Below are positions 17,377 through 24,635 of a DNA stretch of 49,216 nt, piece by piece (positions within the stretch are counted from its first letter, which is position 1; every line of letters starts with the position of its first letter). The stretch spans positions 1 through 49,216 of the forward strand of contig NZ_JAJTTE010000049.1 in assembly GCF_021343995.1 (NCBI RefSeq), given 5' to 3'. The DNA comes from Pseudonocardia terrae (GTDB lineage: Bacteria; Actinomycetota; Actinomycetes; Mycobacteriales; Pseudonocardiaceae). Below the pieces are notes generated by a model. The model did no database searches. It had not been told where the DNA came from and worked only from the letters and a program-made list of their open reading frames with translations. Made by a program: the position numbers and the translations under genes.

Positions 17377-18729
17377 TCACACCAGCTCGGAGTCCCGGAC
17401 CTTCTGGAAGCCCCGGGCCATCCGTCGCTTGGCCGGCGGGAGGTGGTTGACCACCCGCAGGGCGGTGCGCTGGGCCAGCACGCTCAGCGGGCCGACCACG
17501 GGGCGGCGGGCGGTGCCGTCGTCGTTCATGAACTCCAGGGACTCCTCGACCGCGAGCGCGGAGTACCGGCGCATCAGCTCCTCGTAGCCGCCGACGGCCT
17601 CGTCGCGGGTGAGCTCGCCGTCGCGGACCCGGACGAGCCGGTCCCGCAGCTCCCGGGCATCGCGCAGGGCGGTGTTGGCGCCGGCGCCGCGGCCGGGCGT
17701 CATGGTGTGGATCGCGTCTCCGACGAGCGTGACGCTGCTCGGCCGCCACGCCGGCACCGGCTCCGACGTGCGGATGCTCAACGCCAGGGCCGCGCTCGGG
17801 TCGGAGGTGGCGACCAGTTCGCGCCAGCGCGGGTCCCAGTCCTCGGTGAGCGCCAGGGTCGTCGCGTGCAGGTCCTCGCCGCGGCGGTCGAGGACATCGG
17901 CCGGCGCGAGGCTGCGCGAGGTCGACAGGCCCCAGGACAGGTAGTCCGTGGTGTTGTCGTAGCGCAGGCCCGGCCAGCGCTCGATCAGCGCGGCGTCGCT
18001 GGCGCCGAGGCCCTCCCGCGGGGCGCCGTCGTACCACGGCAGCCGCATGGCGTGCACGATCCCGAACTGGCCGCGTCGGTCGAACAGCATCGACATGCCG
18101 TTCCTCGCCCGCTCCGGCAGCAGCTCGGCGTTCCGCTCGGTGAGCGCGACCTTCCCGCCGATCGCGACCAGCCCGGTCTCGACGTGCCGCGCGTGCGGCA
18201 GGTACTGCGTGCGGACCCGCGAGTTCGCGCCGTCGGCACCCACCAGCAGATCGCCCGTGGCGGAGTCGCCGTCGGCGAAGTGCGCGGTGACCGTGCCGTC
18301 GTCGTGCTGCTCGAAGTGCGTGAACGTCTTGTCGAACGTGATGACGTCCTCCATGCCGGTGAACAGCACCTGGCGCAAGGTCATCCGGCTGACGTTGTGG
18401 TCGCGGTCCTCGGGTCGGTCCCCCGTCTGCGGCAGGTCCTCGAACCGCATCCCGACCAGCTCGCGGAACCGCTCGGTGTACATCGTGAGGTACGTGTACG
18501 GCAGTCCCGTGGTGGCGACGAACGTGGCGAACAGGTCCTGCGGCAGGCAGGCCTTCAGCGCCCGGGCGCCGTTGGGCGAGATGCCCACCCGGTAGCCGTT
18601 GAGGCCGCCCGTGCGGGTGCGGTCCCGCTCGTAGACGGCGACCTCCAGGCCGGCCTGCCGCAGGCCGTGGGCCAGGCACATCCCTCCTGTGCCCGCCCCG
18701 ATCACGATGGTCTTGAGTGTCGTCGACAT
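17377..18729 (-). CDS. FAD-dependent aromatic monooxygenase (PHBH fold)
   Basis: This 450-residue class A flavoprotein monooxygenase uses NAD(P)H and O2 to hydroxylate an aromatic or polyketide-like molecule. It has the Rossmann FAD motif VIGAGTGGMCLAHGLRQAG at residues 9-27, the DG fingerprint VGADGANSRVR near residue 160, and the FAD-ribityl GDAIHTMTPGRGAGANTALRDA near residue 330. The ATG at 18729 lies about 140 bp downstream of a padR stop on the same strand, so the two may form one transcript. The intervening DNA is a degenerate repeat. The relationship to antibiotic-modifying monooxygenases is possible, but no substrate can be assigned. Confidence 0.92.
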   Translation of the reverse strand: MSTTLKTIVIGAGTGGMCLAHGLRQAGLEVAVYERDRTRTGGLNGYRVGISPNGARALKACLPQDLFATFVATTGLPYTYLTMYTERFRELVGMRFEDLPQTGDRPEDRDHNVSRMTLRQVLFTGMEDVITFDKTFTHFEQHDDGTVTAHFADGDSATGDLLVGADGANSRVRTQYLPHARHVETGLVAIGGKVALTERNAELLPERARNGMSMLFDRRGQFGIVHAMRLPWYDGAPREGLGASDAALIERWPGLRYDNTTDYLSWGLSTSRSLAPADVLDRRGEDLHATTLALTEDWDPRWRELVATSDPSAALALSIRTSEPVPAWRPSSVTLVGDAIHTMTPGRGAGANTALRDARELRDRLVRVRDGELTRDEAVGGYEELMRRYSALAVEESLEFMNDDGTARRPVVGPLSVLAQRTALRVVNHLPPAKRRMARGFQKVRDSELV

Positions 18730-18739
18730 GGCTCCCCCC

Positions 18740-18870
18740 GGAGTCGTCGCTCAGGTGTCGTGTCTCAGGTGTCGTCGTTCTGGTGACGACGATCTGGTGT
18801 CGATCAGGCGTCGTCGAGCTGGCGTTGTCGAACCGGCGTCGACGGTCCGATGTCGACGGTCTGGTGCCGA
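18740..18870. repeat. Degenerate 13-16-bp direct repeats between padR and monooxygenase genes
   Basis: About nine imperfect units of the form (C)TGGTGTCGTCGA or CAGGTGTCGTCG follow one another between the two genes, with variants such as CTGGCGTTGTCG and CCGGCGTCGACG. The repetition ends at the stop codon of the padR gene. No ORF or clear hairpin explains it. Confidence 0.7.
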
Positions 18871-19479
18871 TCAGGTCTCGTGCGTCTCCGGCTCGAACTT
18901 CGCGGCGAGCTCGAGCAGGTCCTCCCGGTTCCAGGTCAGCGCCCCGCTGCGCAGGTCGTCCACGACGTCGGCGACCCAGCGGACGTCCGTCTCGAGGAGG
19001 GCGACGGCGTACTCGCCCTCGATCAGCACGAGCCGGGGCAGGTGCCCCGCCTCGGCCAGGTCGGCACGCAGCTGCTCGAGCTCGGCCCGGCGGCTCGCGA
19101 GCCGGATCTCCAACGCCCCGAGTGCTACTTCCGGCGTGATCAACGGCAGGTAGGCCAGTGCCGCGGTGAACTCGGGGAAGTCGCGGCGCGGGGCCGCGAG
19201 CATCTCGACCGTCCACTCCACGGCCGTGCGCACCCCGGTCTCGGTCGCGGCGTACACGGTGCGCTCCGGCCGGGCCTGCTCGCGCTCGGTCGCCCGTTCG
19301 ACCAACAGGCCGTCGCGCACCAGCCGGTCGATCGTCTTGTACAGCTGGGACCGCTGTCCGATGTTGATCACCTGGTCCTTGCCGCGCTCCCGGATCAGCT
19401 GCTGCATGCGGTACGGGTGCATCGGCCGCTCCGCCGCCAGCGCGAGCACGGCGAGGGCGAGTCCGGACCGCTGGGTCAT
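18871..19479 (-). CDS. PadR family transcriptional regulator
   Basis: This 202-residue PadR protein has an N-terminal winged helix (LALAVLALAAERPMHPYRMQQLIRERG, SQLYKTIDRLVRDGLLVE, YAATETG) and a C-terminal helical domain. ATG 19479 is chosen because the domain begins at once; the sequence upstream lacks a ribosome site. A TACCGT element lies seven bases before this ATG, suggesting a leaderless transcript. A palindrome sits just upstream. It lies directly upstream of the FAD monooxygenase and probably controls it. Confidence 0.9.
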   Translation of the reverse strand: MTQRSGLALAVLALAAERPMHPYRMQQLIRERGKDQVINIGQRSQLYKTIDRLVRDGLLVERATEREQARPERTVYAATETGVRTAVEWTVEMLAAPRRDFPEFTAALAYLPLITPEVALGALEIRLASRRAELEQLRADLAEAGHLPRLVLIEGEYAVALLETDVRWVADVVDDLRSGALTWNREDLLELAAKFEPETHET

Positions 19480-19483
19480 AGTG

Positions 19484-19511
19484 GCGACGGTACTAGTGTC
19501 GGTGCCACTAG
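19484..19511 (-). promoter_or_regulatory. padR promoter with CTAGTG/CACTAG palindrome
   Basis: The inverted repeat CTAGTG (19493-19498) and CACTAG (19506-19511) has a 7-bp spacer. On the minus strand it abuts AGTACCGT, whose TACCGT reads as a -10 hexamer seven bases before the padR ATG. An autoregulatory PadR site overlapping the core promoter is the simplest reading (inference). Confidence 0.5.
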
Positions 19512-19590
19512 GCAAGGTCGAGTCGGCCTCGGGCCGCGGGGAGCCGGCTGGGACCGGGAGAAGTCATCGTGGCGAGGTCCGGGTCAGCTG

Positions 19591-20019
19591 TGATCATCGG
19601 CGATGGACGGGGAGGGTCGGAAATCGACCGTCCCCGTCCACGACCCGTGATCACGAACGAGCGGAGGCCGTTGATCGCCGGCCACGGACGACACGGCGTC
19701 GGGTCTGAGGGTGCGCCCCGTGTGTTCGGCACCCACGGAGGGATCACGGCCCGGAGGGCCGCGGCAGTGCCATGATCAAGGGCAGAGGAGGGCTTTCGGC
19801 ACTTCCGGGCACACCGTTCCGTCCGTGATCACGGGTCATGGACGTGGACGGTCGGAATTCGACCTCTCACGTCCACGAGTCACGATCATGGTGGGGTCGG
19901 CGCGAGCTGACCGCTGGTCGGAGGGCAGGTCGGTGGCCAGGGCTGACCCGACCGAGATCGTCGGTCGTGGACGTGAGAGGTCGGAAATCGACCCTCCCCG
20001 TGCACGACGGTTGATCATG
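19591..20019. repeat. Family A dispersed palindromes, first block
   Basis: Three clear copies of a 60-70-bp near-palindrome lie at about 19591-19653, 19824-19890 and 19956-20019. Each is bounded by GATC words and has a long stem of the type GGACGGGGAGGGTCG, then AAA or AAT, then its complement. The segments between them (19670-19770 and 19775-19830) look like decayed relatives. The block fills the 671-bp gap between padR (start 19479) and ribBA (stop 20151), in which no gene was found. The same family recurs at 37811-38554. Confidence 0.85.
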
Positions 20020-20150
20020 GTGTCGGGGCAGCCGTGATCACGGACGGAGTGGTGCTCCGCGCCCCCCGCACCCCGGACGGAGTGGTGCTCCGCGCACCCC
20101 CCGCACCCCCTTTGCCCTTGATCACCGGGGATGGACCGGGAGGAGCAGCC

Positions 20151-21401
20151 TCAGCCCGCCTCACCCTCCAGCGACAGCACGTGCCCCATCCGCTCCTGCT
20201 TGGTGCGGAGGTAGCGGAGGTTGTGCGGGGAGGGGCTGGCGGGCAAGCCCACCCGCCCGACGATCTCGAGCCCGTAGCCGTCGAGCCCGCCGTACTTGGC
20301 GGGGTTGTTGGTGATCAGGCGGAGCCGGGTGATGCCGAGGTCGGCGAGGATCTGGGCGCCGACGCCGTAGGAGCGGGAGTCGACCGGCAGGCCCTGGGCG
20401 GTGTTGGCGTCGACGGTGTCGAGGCCGCTCTCCTGCAGGGCGTAGGCGCGGATCTTGTGGGCGAGCCCGATCCCGCGGCCCTCGTGCCCACGCAGGTAGA
20501 CGACCGCCCCGGCGCCCTCGGCGGCGATCGCGCGCAGGGCCTGTTCGAGCTGGGCGCCGCAGTCGCAGCGCAGCGATCCGATGATGTCCCCGGTCAGGCA
20601 CTCGCTGTGCACCCGCACCAGCGCGCCCTGGGCCGCGCGACTCGCCGCGGCGGCGTCGCCGTACACCAGGGCCAGGTGCTCGGTGCCGTCGAGCGTGGAG
20701 CGGTAGGCGACGGCGCGGAAGTCGCCGAACACGGTCGGCATGGCCGAGGTGGCGACGTGCTCGACGAGCTGTTCGGTCGCCCGCCGGTGCCGGACCAGGT
20801 CGGCGATCGCGAGGACCGGCAGGTCGTGCTCGGCGGCGAAGGCGCGCAGCCGCTCGCCGCGGGCCATGGTGCCGTCGTCGGCGACGATCTCGCCGATCAC
20901 GCCGACCGGTTCCTGCCCGGCGAGCCGGAGCAGGTCGACGGCGGCCTCGGTGTGCCCGGCCCGGACGAGGACGCCGCCCTCACGGGCGCGCAGCGGGAAG
21001 ACGTGCCCCGGTCGGCGCAGCTCGTCGGGCCGGGTCGCCGGGTCGGCGAGGGCGCGCAACGTCCGGGCGCGGTCGGCGGCGGAGACCCCGGTGCCCGCGT
21101 CGAGGTGGTCGACGGTCACGGTGAACGCGGTACCGTGCGCGTCGGTGTTGTCGGTGACCATCGGCGGCAGGCCCAGCGCGTCGGCCCGCGCGGCCGGCAT
21201 GGGTGCGCAGACGATGCCGGTGCTGTGCCGGACCACGAACGCGAGCTGCTCCGCGGTGGCGGTCGCGGCGGGGAGGATGAGGTCGCCCTCGTCCTCGCGG
21301 TCGGCGTCGTCGGTCACGATCACCATCCGGCCGGCGGCCAGCGCGGCCACGGCCCGCTGGACGGCCCGCGTGCCGGGGAGGGCGGGGGTCGGAGACGTCA
21401 T
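20151..21401 (-). CDS. ribBA: Bifunctional 3,4-dihydroxy-2-butanone-4-phosphate synthase/GTP cyclohydrolase II
   Basis: This 416-residue enzyme supplies both early precursors of riboflavin, from ribulose-5-phosphate and GTP. The RibB half shows DREDEGDL, RHSTGIVC, HGTAFTVTVDH, RRPGHVFPLR and GHTEAAVDL. The RibA half shows RVHSECLTGDIIGSLRCDCGAQL with the zinc cysteines, and YLRGHEGRGIGL. ATG 21401 has a GAGGAA site. It stands alone, away from other rib genes, and its promoter carries the same box arrangement as the neighbouring catabolic genes. This suggests a pathway-dedicated copy that boosts flavin supply for the luciferase-like monooxygenase. No FMN riboswitch was recognised in its leader. 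Confidence 0.96.
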   Translation of the reverse strand: MTSPTPALPGTRAVQRAVAALAAGRMVIVTDDADREDEGDLILPAATATAEQLAFVVRHSTGIVCAPMPAARADALGLPPMVTDNTDAHGTAFTVTVDHLDAGTGVSAADRARTLRALADPATRPDELRRPGHVFPLRAREGGVLVRAGHTEAAVDLLRLAGQEPVGVIGEIVADDGTMARGERLRAFAAEHDLPVLAIADLVRHRRATEQLVEHVATSAMPTVFGDFRAVAYRSTLDGTEHLALVYGDAAAASRAAQGALVRVHSECLTGDIIGSLRCDCGAQLEQALRAIAAEGAGAVVYLRGHEGRGIGLAHKIRAYALQESGLDTVDANTAQGLPVDSRSYGVGAQILADLGITRLRLITNNPAKYGGLDGYGLEIVGRVGLPASPSPHNLRYLRTKQERMGHVLSLEGEAG

Positions 21402-21460
21402 CGTCAGTTCCTCACGGTCGGATCCTCACCCGGGACGGGCGGAATCGTCGAGCACACGAT

Positions 21461-21516
21461 GACGGTAGGAGAGTGCGGGCCACCCCGACTATCCGATGTG
21501 AGCCGACTCCTATCCG
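21461..21516 (-). promoter_or_regulatory. ribBA promoter with AraC-type double box
   Basis: On the minus strand, CGGATAG (21516-21510) and CGGATAG (21495-21489) lie 21 bp apart. CTACCGTC (21468-21461) begins 27 bp after the start of the second box. TACCGT matches the actinobacterial -10 pattern TANNNT, and the second box overlaps the -35 position, as in class II activation by AraC proteins. The same layout occurs at four other promoters in the window. Confidence 0.75.
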
Positions 21517-21561
21517 TGGAGCGCGGGCCGTTCGGGGGAGACGCCGGACACAGGCGCGTCG

Positions 21562-21616
21562 CGGCTGTTCGCCGGCGGTCCTCGGATATCGGCTCCCGCG
21601 CCCGGCGGCCTACCTC
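21562..21616 (+). promoter_or_regulatory. Flavin-reductase remnant promoter with AraC-type box
   Basis: CGGATAT at 21583-21589 is followed, 27 bp from its start, by CTACCTCC at 21610. A weaker upstream box CGGCTG lies at 21562, 21 bp before the first. The predicted transcription start, seven bases after TACCTC, coincides with the ATG at 21624 of the decayed reductase gene, so it would be leaderless. The -10 is less canonical than in the other members. Confidence 0.6.
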
Positions 21617-21623
21617 CGTCGGC

Positions 21624-21843
21624 ATGGACGACACGACGCACACCGAGGTGCCGGCGGCGGTCCCGGCGGGGCGCATGCGCGAGGTACTGGGCCACTTCGC
21701 CTCCGGCGTCGTGGTGGTCACGGCGGTCACCGTTCCCGGGTGGTGGCCACACGATCGTCGTCGGGCGGGTGCAGGACCTGGGAGCCGGCCCGTCCCCTGC
21801 GCCGCTCCTGTTCCACCGCGGTGCCTACGGCATCTCCGCATAG
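21624..21843 (+). pseudogene. Decayed flavin reductase (NAD(P)H:FMN oxidoreductase), internal deletion
   Basis: The first frame (21624 onward) gives a flavin-reductase N-terminus ending MREVLGHFASGVVVVTAVT. Near 21740 it jumps to a frame reading GHTIVVGRVQDLGAG and then PAPLLFHRGAYGISA, ending TAG 21841-21843. That is the conserved C-terminal end of the same family, which normally spans 160-190 residues. Roughly 90-100 central residues carrying the FMN site are missing, and the two ends are out of frame. It lies beside ribBA and shares the AraC-box promoter. It was presumably once the reductase partner for the luciferase-like monooxygenase at 27460. Confidence 0.8.
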
Positions 21844-21914
21844 GGCTCACAGCGGACGGGACGCGGCCGTGAGCGTCGCCTTACACCCGTTCATGCCGGT
21901 CACACGATCAAGAA

Positions 21915-21929
21915 ATACGCGCTCCGTAT
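21915..21929. promoter_or_regulatory. Globin upstream palindrome
   Basis: ATACG-CGCTC-CGTAT is a perfect inverted repeat ending ten bases before the globin ATG, within an unusually A/T-rich stretch. It overlaps a possible -10 (TATACC) six bases from the ATG, with no ribosome site, suggesting a leaderless message with an operator over the promoter. Confidence 0.4.
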
Positions 21930-21938
21930 ACCGATTTC

Positions 21939-22367
21939 ATGACCTCGAGCAAACGCGCCACCATCTACGACGAGATCGGCGGAGCCGACGCCGTCGCCGC
22001 CGCCGTCGACCGGTTCTACGTCCGGGTGCTCGGTGACCCGGCCCTGGTCGGCTACTTCGACGGCATCGACATGAAGCGGCTCAAGGCCCACCAGCGCAGC
22101 TTCGTCGCCGCGGCGATCGGCGGCCCGGAGCTGTACTCGGGCCGCCCGATGAAGGAGGCCCACGCCCGCTTCCGCATCCAGCCCGACCACTTCGACCTCG
22201 TCGTCGGGCATCTCGTCGCGACCCTCACCGAGCTGGGGGTTCCCGCCGAGACGATCGGCCAGATCGGGGAGAAGCTGGCCCCGCTCAAGTCCGAGATCGC
22301 GCCGCCCGAGAACGCGCCGGCGGCCGCTCCTGCCCGGCGCCGCTGGTTCGGCCGGAAGGCGGGCTGA
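21939..22367 (+). CDS. glbN: Group I truncated haemoglobin
   Basis: This 142-residue protein has a 2/2 globin fold of about 118 residues. The landmarks are IYDEIGGADAVAAAVDRFYVRVLGDP (helices A/B with the B10 tyrosine region), YFDGIDMKRLKAHQRSFVAAAIGG (helix E region), and MKEAHARFRIQPDHFDLVVGHL containing the proximal histidine in KEAH. A short charged tail (APARRRWFGRKAG) follows. Such globins scavenge NO or bind O2. There is no ribosome site before the ATG, so a leaderless start is likely. Its stop is only three bases from the stop of the convergent lyase gene. A link to the surrounding oxygenase pathway is possible but unproven. Confidence 0.92.
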   Translation: MTSSKRATIYDEIGGADAVAAAVDRFYVRVLGDPALVGYFDGIDMKRLKAHQRSFVAAAIGGPELYSGRPMKEAHARFRIQPDHFDLVVGHLVATLTELGVPAETIGQIGEKLAPLKSEIAPPENAPAAAPARRRWFGRKAG

Positions 22368-22370
22368 CGG

Positions 22371-23306
22371 TCAGCCCCGACTGCGTACGGACGTGCGGCC
22401 GCGCGGGCGGTTCGGGCCGCCCGCGCGGTGCAGGCCGCTCGGCAGCTCGTGCCCGACGGCACGCTCGGCGACCCGCGCCGCGTGGAGCGCCGCCGTGAGG
22501 TCGAGCCCGGTGCCCACGCCGGACTCCTCGAGCAGGTAGACGACTTCCTCGGTCGCGATGTTGCCGCTCGCGCCGGGGGCGAACGGGCACCCGCCCAGCC
22601 CGCCGACCGACGCGTCGATCTTCGTGACCCCGGCCTGGGCCGCCGCGAGCACGCAGGCCAGACCGGCGCCGCGCGTGTCGTGGAAGTGCACACCCACGTC
22701 GACGCCCGGTACGGCCTCGCGCACGGCGTCGAGCAGCTCCACGACGCGGCCGGGCACGGTGGTGCCGATGGTGTCACCGAGGCACAGCTCGTCGGCGCCG
22801 AGCTCGACCGCCCGGCGGGCCACCTCCACGGTGCGCTCCACCGGGGTGCGCCCGTCGAACGGGCAGTCCCAGGCCACGGCGATGATCGCCTCCAGCCGTC
22901 CGCCGGCGCCGTGGGTCAGTGCGGCGATGTCGGCCACCGCCTCGACGGCCTCCTCGGTGGTACGGCGGGCGTTGGCGAGGCTGTGCCCGTCGGAGGCCGA
23001 GACGACGTACTCGATGTTCGCCATCCCGGCCTCGACCGCGCGGCGCGCGCCGCCACGACCGGCGACGAGCGCCGAGAAGTGCAGCTCGGGCCAGCGGTGC
23101 AGCTCGCCCGCGACCTGCTCGGCGTCGGCGAGCGCGGGCACGGCCTTCGGCGAGACGAACGACGTGACCTCGACCCGGCGCACCCCGGTGGCGGCGATCG
23201 CGTCGAGCAGGGCGAGCTTGGCGTCGAGCGGGACGGGGGCCTCGAGCTGCAGGCCGTCGCGCAGGCCGACCTCGCGCAGGTCCACGGAGCGGGGCAGGGA
23301 GAGCAC
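22371..23306 (-). CDS. Hydroxymethylglutaryl-CoA lyase-like enzyme
   Basis: This 311-residue TIM-barrel lyase of the HMG-CoA lyase group splits a 3-hydroxy-3-methylacyl-CoA into acetyl-CoA and a keto acid. Motifs are REVGLRDGLQLE near residue 11, LCLGDTIGTTVP, VHFHDTRGAGLA, and GGLGGCPFAPGASGNIATE, with the active-site cysteine at C240. GTG 23306 is preferred because GGAGG sits at ideal spacing; a GTG six bases upstream overlaps that site. The gene lies 22 bp after the family III CoA-transferase on the same strand. Together they suggest CoA activation and aldol cleavage of a branched acid, e.g. HMG- or citramalyl-type. Confidence 0.92.
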   Translation of the reverse strand: MLSLPRSVDLREVGLRDGLQLEAPVPLDAKLALLDAIAATGVRRVEVTSFVSPKAVPALADAEQVAGELHRWPELHFSALVAGRGGARRAVEAGMANIEYVVSASDGHSLANARRTTEEAVEAVADIAALTHGAGGRLEAIIAVAWDCPFDGRTPVERTVEVARRAVELGADELCLGDTIGTTVPGRVVELLDAVREAVPGVDVGVHFHDTRGAGLACVLAAAQAGVTKIDASVGGLGGCPFAPGASGNIATEEVVYLLEESGVGTGLDLTAALHAARVAERAVGHELPSGLHRAGGPNRPRGRTSVRSRG

Positions 23307-23328
23307 GGTCACCTCCGAATCAGCGGGC

Positions 23329-24567
23329 TCAGACGACGCCCGCGGCGCGCAACGCCTCGAGCTCGCCGACGTCGAGACCGAGCAGCCCGGTGTAGACCTC
23401 GGCGTTGTGGGTGCCGGGCTCCGGCGGACCGGCCCACCGGACGCCACCCGGGGTACCCGTGAGGACGGGCATCACCCCGGGGCCGAGGACGTCCTTGCCG
23501 ATCGCCTCGTCGTAGTGCGGCACCAGCATGTCCCGGGCCCGGAACTGCGGGTTCGCCACCACCTCGGCCACGGTGTCCACCGACCCGACGACCACGCCGG
23601 CCTCCTCGAGCAGCTGCGTCAGCTCGTCGGTGTCGTGCCGCCCGGCCCACTCGGCGACGATCGCGTCGATCTCGTCCTGGTGCTCGCCGCGGGGCACGTG
23701 CGTCGCGAAGCGCGGATCGGACACCAGGTCCTCCCGGCCCATCGCGGTGCAGAGCCGGGCGAACACGGTGTCCTGGTTGGCCGCGATGATCAGCCAGCGG
23801 CCGTCGCGGCTGCGGTAGAGGTTCGACGGCGCGAGCTTGTCCAGGCGGGTGCCCGACGGCTGCCGGACCAGGCCCGTGGCGTCGTAGTCGGGGATCACCG
23901 ACTCCAGCATCGCCAGGCAGGCCTCGGCCAGCGCGACGTCGACGACCTGGCCCTTCCCTTGCCGAGGGCCCTGCTGCCCGCGGGCGTAGAGCGCCGCGAG
24001 CACGCCCTGCATCGCGAACATGCCGGCCAGCGAGTCGCCGAGCGACAGCGCGGCGCGCGGCGGCGGCCCGCCGGGGAAGCCGTTGAGGTAGCGCATGCCG
24101 CCCGCGGCCTCGGCCACCGACGCGTAGCCGGGCCGGCGGCTGAGCGGGCCGGTCTGCCCGTACCCGGAGACCCGCGCGAGGACCAGGCCGGGGTTGCGGG
24201 CGGAGAGCACGTCGTAGCCCAGGCCCCAGCGCTCCAGGGTGCCGGGCCGGAAGCTCTCCAGGACGACGTCGGCGGTGTCGACCAGGCGCAGGAACAGCTC
24301 GCGGCCCTCGTAGCGGCGCAGGTCGAGGGTGATGCAGCGCTTGTTGCGGGCGTGCACCGTCCAGAAGAAGTGGTGGCCGTCCTGCTCGGCCTGCCCCCAC
24401 ACGCGCAGCGGATCGGGCCGGTCCGGGGCCTCGACCTTGATCACGTCGGCGCCGTGGTCGGCGAGCAGCCGGCCGCAGAACGGGCCGGCGATGAGGGTGC
24501 CGAGCTCCAGCACCCGCACACCGCTCAGGGCGCCGGGCACGGGCTCGGGGGTTCCGTCGTCGGGCAC
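23329..24567 (-). CDS. Family III CoA-transferase (CaiB/BaiF type)
   Basis: This 412-residue CoA-transferase moves CoA between carboxylic acids through an aspartyl-CoA mixed anhydride. It opens with LSGVRVLELGTLIAGPFCGRLLADHGADVIKVE, the family hallmark. It carries the catalytic aspartate in ALSLGDSLAGMFAMQGVLAAL near residue 175, and ends with the NPQFRARDM and GTHNAEVYTGLLGL patterns. GTG 24567 has no ribosome site, but a TACCGT -10 element lies exactly seven bases upstream, so the message is probably leaderless. The AraC-type boxes precede it, and the lyase gene follows in the same operon. Confidence 0.92.
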   Translation of the reverse strand: MPDDGTPEPVPGALSGVRVLELGTLIAGPFCGRLLADHGADVIKVEAPDRPDPLRVWGQAEQDGHHFFWTVHARNKRCITLDLRRYEGRELFLRLVDTADVVLESFRPGTLERWGLGYDVLSARNPGLVLARVSGYGQTGPLSRRPGYASVAEAAGGMRYLNGFPGGPPPRAALSLGDSLAGMFAMQGVLAALYARGQQGPRQGKGQVVDVALAEACLAMLESVIPDYDATGLVRQPSGTRLDKLAPSNLYRSRDGRWLIIAANQDTVFARLCTAMGREDLVSDPRFATHVPRGEHQDEIDAIVAEWAGRHDTDELTQLLEEAGVVVGSVDTVAEVVANPQFRARDMLVPHYDEAIGKDVLGPGVMPVLTGTPGGVRWAGPPEPGTHNAEVYTGLLGLDVGELEALRAAGVV

Positions 24568-24573
24568 GTCCGT

Positions 24574-24628
24574 GACGGTAGGAGGCCCGCGGCGGGCGGG
24601 CTATCCGGAGACGGTGACCGGATATCCG
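24574..24628 (-). promoter_or_regulatory. CoA-transferase promoter with AraC-type double box
   Basis: On the minus strand, CGGATAT (24628-24622) and CGGATAG (24607-24601) lie 21 bp apart. CTACCGTC (24581-24574) starts 26 bp after the second box. Seven bases separate TACCGT from the GTG start codon at 24567. This is the cleanest example of the five-promoter set apart from ribBA. Confidence 0.75.
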
Positions 24629-24635
24629 TGCAGTG

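Noticed and set aside
21402..21470. FMN riboswitch in front of ribBA.
   Set aside because: The leader is only about 50-60 bases from the predicted start and shows no RFN-like conserved segments.
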